Shown: in pieces, positions 4,409 to 5,133 of the stretch | Position numbering within the stretch: the first letter of the stretch is position 1 | Layout: every line of letters starts with the position of its first letter | NCBI GenBank assembly: GCA_937950105.1 | Contig: CALFEM010000425.1 | Location: 1 to 5,133 of the forward strand | Source of the DNA: an uncultured Alphaproteobacteria bacterium | GTDB taxonomy: Bacteria > Pseudomonadota > Alphaproteobacteria > Rhizobiales > Hyphomicrobiaceae | Length of the DNA: 5,133 nucleotides | Direction: 5' to 3' | Translations under genes and position numbers: made by a program | The notes under the pieces: model-generated | Database searches by the model: none | The model's input: the letters and a program-made list of their open reading frames with translations, nothing else | What the model was told of the DNA's origin: nothing

Positions 4409-5133
4409 TCAGGCTCCGACGGCTTCGGCAATGGCGTGAGCCGGCGTCAGGCGGGCGCCGACGCGCTCGATCATCCTGCGCCACCCGAGATAGGTGGCGA
4501 GATATTTCGACGCGACGCCCTTGAACGGCGCCATCCAGTTCTTCAGGCGCGCGGCATAGGCATTCACGTTCTGGATGTGGAAGCCCTCGTAGACGCGTTC
4601 GCCGTGTCTTGCGACGACGGCGACGTGCAGCATGCCGCGCTCGGCGGCGAAGCTGGCGTAGCTCGGCCGGCCGTCGGTGACGAGCACGCTGTCGCGGCTG
4701 ACGATCGGGTCGAGGACCGCTTCGAACGTCGCTCCCTGAAAGTCGGGCAGCACGTGGTCGCTGGTCGTCTTGTGGCGGTCGCGGACGATGAGCACTATGT
4801 CGTAGTCGTCGGGCGAGGTGCCGGTCTTTTTCGGCTTGCCGCCGCGCTTTCTGGGCGCCCGCCCCACCAGCCGCTTCGAGCCCTTCGACGATTTCAGGAT
4901 CAGCGTCTCGTCGGCCTCGACGATGCCGGTGAGCACCGACGGCCGCTTGTCCTTGCTCGCCTGCAGGAAGCGGTGGCGCCAGCGGAACGACGTGTCGAGG
5001 CTGACGTCGGCGCGCTCGGCCGCCTTCCTGAGGCTCACGCGATCGACCAGTGCGCGGGCGTATTCGAGCCAGGCGTCGCGGCGATGGAGTTGGGCGAGCG
5101 GCGTGCCGGTCAGCGCATTGAATGTGCGTTCGC
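4409..5133 (-). CDS. IS1595-family (ISXO2-like) transposase, N-terminus beyond the window
   Basis: The transposase cuts and joins the ends of its own IS. The frame stays open to the window edge, so the gene is partial: about 241 residues are visible, where full members usually have roughly 300 or more, and the N-terminal zinc ribbon is missing. The visible part starts with the family segment FNALTGTPLAQL, continues through a helix-turn-helix-like region (SLRKAAERADVSLDTSFRWR, RHRFL) and enters the ISXO2-like catalytic domain. Catalytic-type residues are the Asp in VEADET, the Asp in VTDGRP, and the HIQNVN segment followed by LKNWMAPFKGVASKYLATYL, matching the DDN(K) arrangement of this family. 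The GTG at 5038 is not the true start because homologous sequence continues upstream of it. No frameshift or stop is seen in the visible part, so it may be active. Confidence 0.93.
   Translation of the reverse strand, partial: ERTFNALTGTPLAQLHRRDAWLEYARALVDRVSLRKAAERADVSLDTSFRWRHRFLQASKDKRPSVLTGIVEADETLILKSSKGSKRLVGRAPRKRGGKPKKTGTSPDDYDIVLIVRDRHKTTSDHVLPDFQGATFEAVLDPIVSRDSVLVTDGRPSYASFAAERGMLHVAVVARHGERVYEGFHIQNVNAYAARLKNWMAPFKGVASKYLATYLGWRRMIERVGARLTPAHAIAEAVGA

Larger units (their letters stand above)
4382..5133 (-). mobile_element. IS1595-family insertion sequence, one end and most of the element
   Basis: The element enters the window from the right and ends near 4382, where the sequence begins GGCTCTGTTCTTGATTGA, 27 bases outside the transposase stop codon. 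IS1595-family elements have short terminal inverted repeats that often begin with GG and lie close to the transposase ends. The boundary is placed within a few bases because the opposite terminus and the target duplication are outside the window. If the boundary is right, the 8-base target copy on this side would be 4374-4381. The element is inserted into the remnant gene at 4114-4381. Confidence 0.75.

Noticed and set aside
46..5133. CRISPR array, tRNA or rRNA
   Set aside because: No regularly spaced direct repeats, tRNA cloverleaf signatures or rRNA-like segments were found on reading both strands.

Overview
The window looks like an accessory (phage-, plasmid- or ICE-derived) segment of a GC-rich alphaproteobacterium, probably Rhizobiales. 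This placement is inference: coding DNA is GC-rich, small genes of unknown function are packed together, there is a primase-type CHC2 zinc-finger protein, a compact Type II restriction-modification (R-M) pair and an IS1595/ISXO2-like transposase. No rRNA, tRNA or species-marker gene is present to confirm it. Bases 1-45 are not biological: they match an Illumina TruSeq index adapter, so the window begins at a contig end with untrimmed adapter.

Layout. 46-146: 3' end of an unknown gene. 160-411: unknown 83-aa protein, probably in the same transcription unit, followed by a clear intrinsic terminator (421-450). 458-604: no convincing gene, but a remarkable set of nested inverted repeats that folds into one long rod (stems of 14/15, 9, 10, 6 and 6 bp plus a small side hairpin), best explained as a structured non-coding RNA or a DNA fold-back element. 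705-1247: CHC2 zinc-finger protein with no TOPRIM domain, fused in frame to a second small domain that has its own ribosome binding site, then a terminator. 1361-1645: unknown basic 94-aa protein, then a terminator. 1739-1921: 60-aa four-cysteine zinc-finger protein, possibly coupled to a 12-codon upstream ORF.

1989-3994: a two-gene Type II R-M system. The C5-cytosine DNA methyltransferase has all main motifs including the PCQ catalytic cysteine. It overlaps by ATGA the start of a PD-(D/E)XK protein that is very probably the cognate restriction endonuclease. No controller (C) gene is visible, so gene order and translational coupling are the only control seen.

3995-4381: a stretch of lower GC content holding the remains of an unknown gene on the minus strand, whose 5' end is cut by an insertion sequence. 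4382 to the window end: one terminus and most of the transposase of an IS1595-family element on the minus strand, its N-terminus and other end lying outside the window.

Together this reads as a mobile-element cargo region: small single-gene cassettes separated by terminators, a self-contained R-M module, and a later IS insertion. The least explained item is the 458-604 structure.
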